This document shows, piece by piece, positions 6,645 to 7,450 of a stretch of DNA of 7,450 nucleotides. The stretch comes from Aliishimia sp965369035. Lineage in GTDB: Bacteria > Pseudomonadota > Alphaproteobacteria > Rhodobacterales > Rhodobacteraceae. Position numbers and translations under genes: made by a program. The first letter of the stretch is position 1; each line of letters opens with the position of its first letter. Below the pieces are notes generated by a model. That model was not told the origin of the DNA, searched no databases, and saw only the letters and a list, made by a program, of their open reading frames with translations. Location of the stretch: NCBI GenBank assembly GCA_965369035.1, contig CBDUPF010000210.1, forward strand, positions 1 through 7,450, in the 5' to 3' direction.

Positions 6645-6682
6645 GAATGGCCGCCCCGACCTTCACGCAGAACTTACGCGCG

Positions 6683-7237
6683 TCAGGCCGCCTTCCACTT
6701 GATCGAACATCCCATGGAGGGAACCTGCTCCGCGGGGCCGTTGCCGGTCTCGGCCACCTGTTTCATCGCCTCGTAAAGATCGCGCCGCAGGTCGGTCGGG
6801 CCGGACTCCTTGCGCGACGCATCGAGACGGCCGCGATACTGCAGCCCGAGGTCGCGGTTGAAGCCGAAGAAGTCCGGCGTGCAGGCCGCGTCATAGGCGC
6901 GGGCCACCGACTGGTCCTCGTCGTGCAGATAGGGGAAGGTGAAACCGTGCTTTTCGGCCAGCAGCTTCATCTTGTCGAAGCTGTCGTCGGGATAGGCCAC
7001 AGCGTCGTTGGAGCAGATCGCCGCCACGCCGACGCCCAGGGCCTGCAGGTCCTTCGCATCCCGCGTGATCCGGTCGATCACGGCCAGCACGTAGGGACAA
7101 TGGTTGCAGATGAACATGATGAGCGTGCCGTTTTCGCCGGCAATGTCCTGCAGGCTGTAGCTCTGGCCGTCCGTCGCCGGCAAGGTGAAGTCCGGTGCGG
7201 GCCAATCGAAATCGCAGACAGGTGGTGTAGCAGCCAT
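6683..7237 (-). CDS. Thioredoxin-fold, peroxiredoxin-like (AhpC/TSA) protein
   Basis: 184 residues, a usual length for the small PRX-like group of the AhpC/TSA superfamily. The fold starts with the typical segment WPAPDFTLPATDG (residues 12-24), followed by the redox motif CNHCPYV at 44-50, a C-x-x-C arrangement placed like the active site of thioredoxins rather than the single peroxidatic cysteine of classical peroxiredoxins. Further cysteines appear in AICSND, DAACTPDFFGFN and the terminal MGCSIKWK. It is expected to act on thiols or peroxides in the cytoplasm; no signal peptide is visible. The start at 7237 has AGGAGG five bases upstream and gives the conserved beginning; longer in-frame starts up to 7333 add unconserved sequence. 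The gene is divergent from a formaldehyde dehydrogenase gene, and 95 bases separate its stop from the imuB start. Confidence 0.88.
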   Translation of the reverse strand: MAATPPVCDFDWPAPDFTLPATDGQSYSLQDIAGENGTLIMFICNHCPYVLAVIDRITRDAKDLQALGVGVAAICSNDAVAYPDDSFDKMKLLAEKHGFTFPYLHDEDQSVARAYDAACTPDFFGFNRDLGLQYRGRLDASRKESGPTDLRRDLYEAMKQVAETGNGPAEQVPSMGCSIKWKAA

Positions 7238-7276
7238 GAAAGCCTCCTCTCGAGTCGGCGCCAGCCTAGCCGCGGA

Positions 7277-7305
7277 GGCGGTCCGAGGTCCATGGCCGGA
7301 CCGCC
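7277..7305. repeat. 8-bp perfect inverted repeat between divergent redox genes
   Basis: GGCGGTCC (7277-7284) and GGACCGCC (7298-7305) are exact inverted copies with a 13-base spacer, lying 40 bases upstream of the peroxiredoxin-like start and 84 bases before the plus-strand gene. There is no T-run, so a terminator is unlikely. A regulator site is possible, but in GC-rich DNA a chance match cannot be excluded. Confidence 0.35.
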
Positions 7306-7389
7306 CCGGATTCTCGTGCAGATGGTCTTGCAAACCCTCCGTCCATCGCGGAAGGTCCCCCTCGACGGACAGAATGGAGGATCCAGCAG

Positions 7390-7450
7390 ATGCGTACCCG
7401 CGCGGCGGTAGCCTTGGAGGCTGGCAAGCCCCTCGAGATCATGGAGGTCG
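7390..7450 (+). CDS. frmA: S-(hydroxymethyl)glutathione dehydrogenase / class III alcohol dehydrogenase, N-terminal fragment
   Basis: Only the first 20 codons are inside the window; they read MRTRAAVALEAG then KPLEIMEV. This opening is highly characteristic of glutathione-dependent formaldehyde dehydrogenase, a zinc- and NAD-dependent medium-chain alcohol dehydrogenase that oxidises S-hydroxymethylglutathione, the adduct of formaldehyde and glutathione. The same enzyme can reduce S-nitrosoglutathione. The zinc ligands and nucleotide-binding fold lie beyond the right edge, so this rests on the N-terminus alone. GGAGG at 7376-7380 is nine bases before the ATG, a good ribosome binding site. The gene is divergent from the peroxiredoxin-like gene. 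A weak -35-like TTGCAA (7328-7333) lies upstream without a good -10 partner. Confidence 0.85.
   Translation, partial: MRTRAAVALEAGKPLEIMEV

Noticed and set aside
4719..6776. 685-residue plus-strand open frame opposite imuB
   Set aside because: Antisense shadow of imuB; it starts inside the DUF4864-type gene in another frame and has biased composition with no motifs.
4914..7450. A new defence or mobile system around imuB
   Set aside because: The neighbours are recognisable chromosomal genes of the lineage, and no integrase, transposase, terminal repeats or toxin-antitoxin pair is visible.

Overview
The window looks like a chromosomal segment from a GC-rich alphaproteobacterium, most likely of the Rhodobacteraceae (Roseobacter/Rhodobacter group). 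This rests on four things: an archaeal-type class I lysyl-tRNA synthetase, an ImuB preceded by the alphaproteobacterial SOS box GTTC-N7-GTTC, a DUF4864-type small exported protein, and a TerB-family protein of the form common in that group. Coding density is high. The longest stretch without a gene is about 150 bases. I see no mobile elements, CRISPR arrays, tRNA or rRNA genes.

Layout from left to right. (1) 1-1732, minus strand: terB-like gene, then a NodB-fold polysaccharide deacetylase homologue, then a GNAT acyltransferase that runs off the left edge. The last two are 6 bases apart and probably form one transcript. (2) 1733-1844: divergent control region between terB-like and lysS. (3) 1845-3425, plus strand: class I lysS, complete. 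(4) 3489-4373, minus strand: a stand-alone CHAD-domain protein, convergent with lysS. (5) 4374-4497: divergent control region. (6) 4498-4902, plus strand: a secreted DUF4864-type protein. (7) 4914-6587, minus strand: imuB, tail to tail with the DUF4864 gene, with a promoter and an SOS box directly in front of its start codon. (8) 6683-7237, minus strand: a thioredoxin-fold peroxiredoxin-like protein with a CxxC motif. (9) 7238-7389: divergent control region with an 8-bp inverted repeat. (10) 7390 to the right edge, plus strand: the first 20 codons of a glutathione-dependent formaldehyde dehydrogenase (class III alcohol dehydrogenase).

The genes are mostly housekeeping, stress and envelope functions and do not form one pathway. 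Possible functional groups are the deacetylase/acyltransferase pair (editing of N-acyl groups on a glycan, inferred) and the divergent redox pair at the right edge (thiol protein and glutathione-linked formaldehyde oxidation). The most notable point is the arrangement of imuB. In this group imuB normally sits in an imuA-imuB-dnaE2 cassette, but here it has its own LexA site and neither partner is next to it. I found no convincing unknown multi-gene system in this window.
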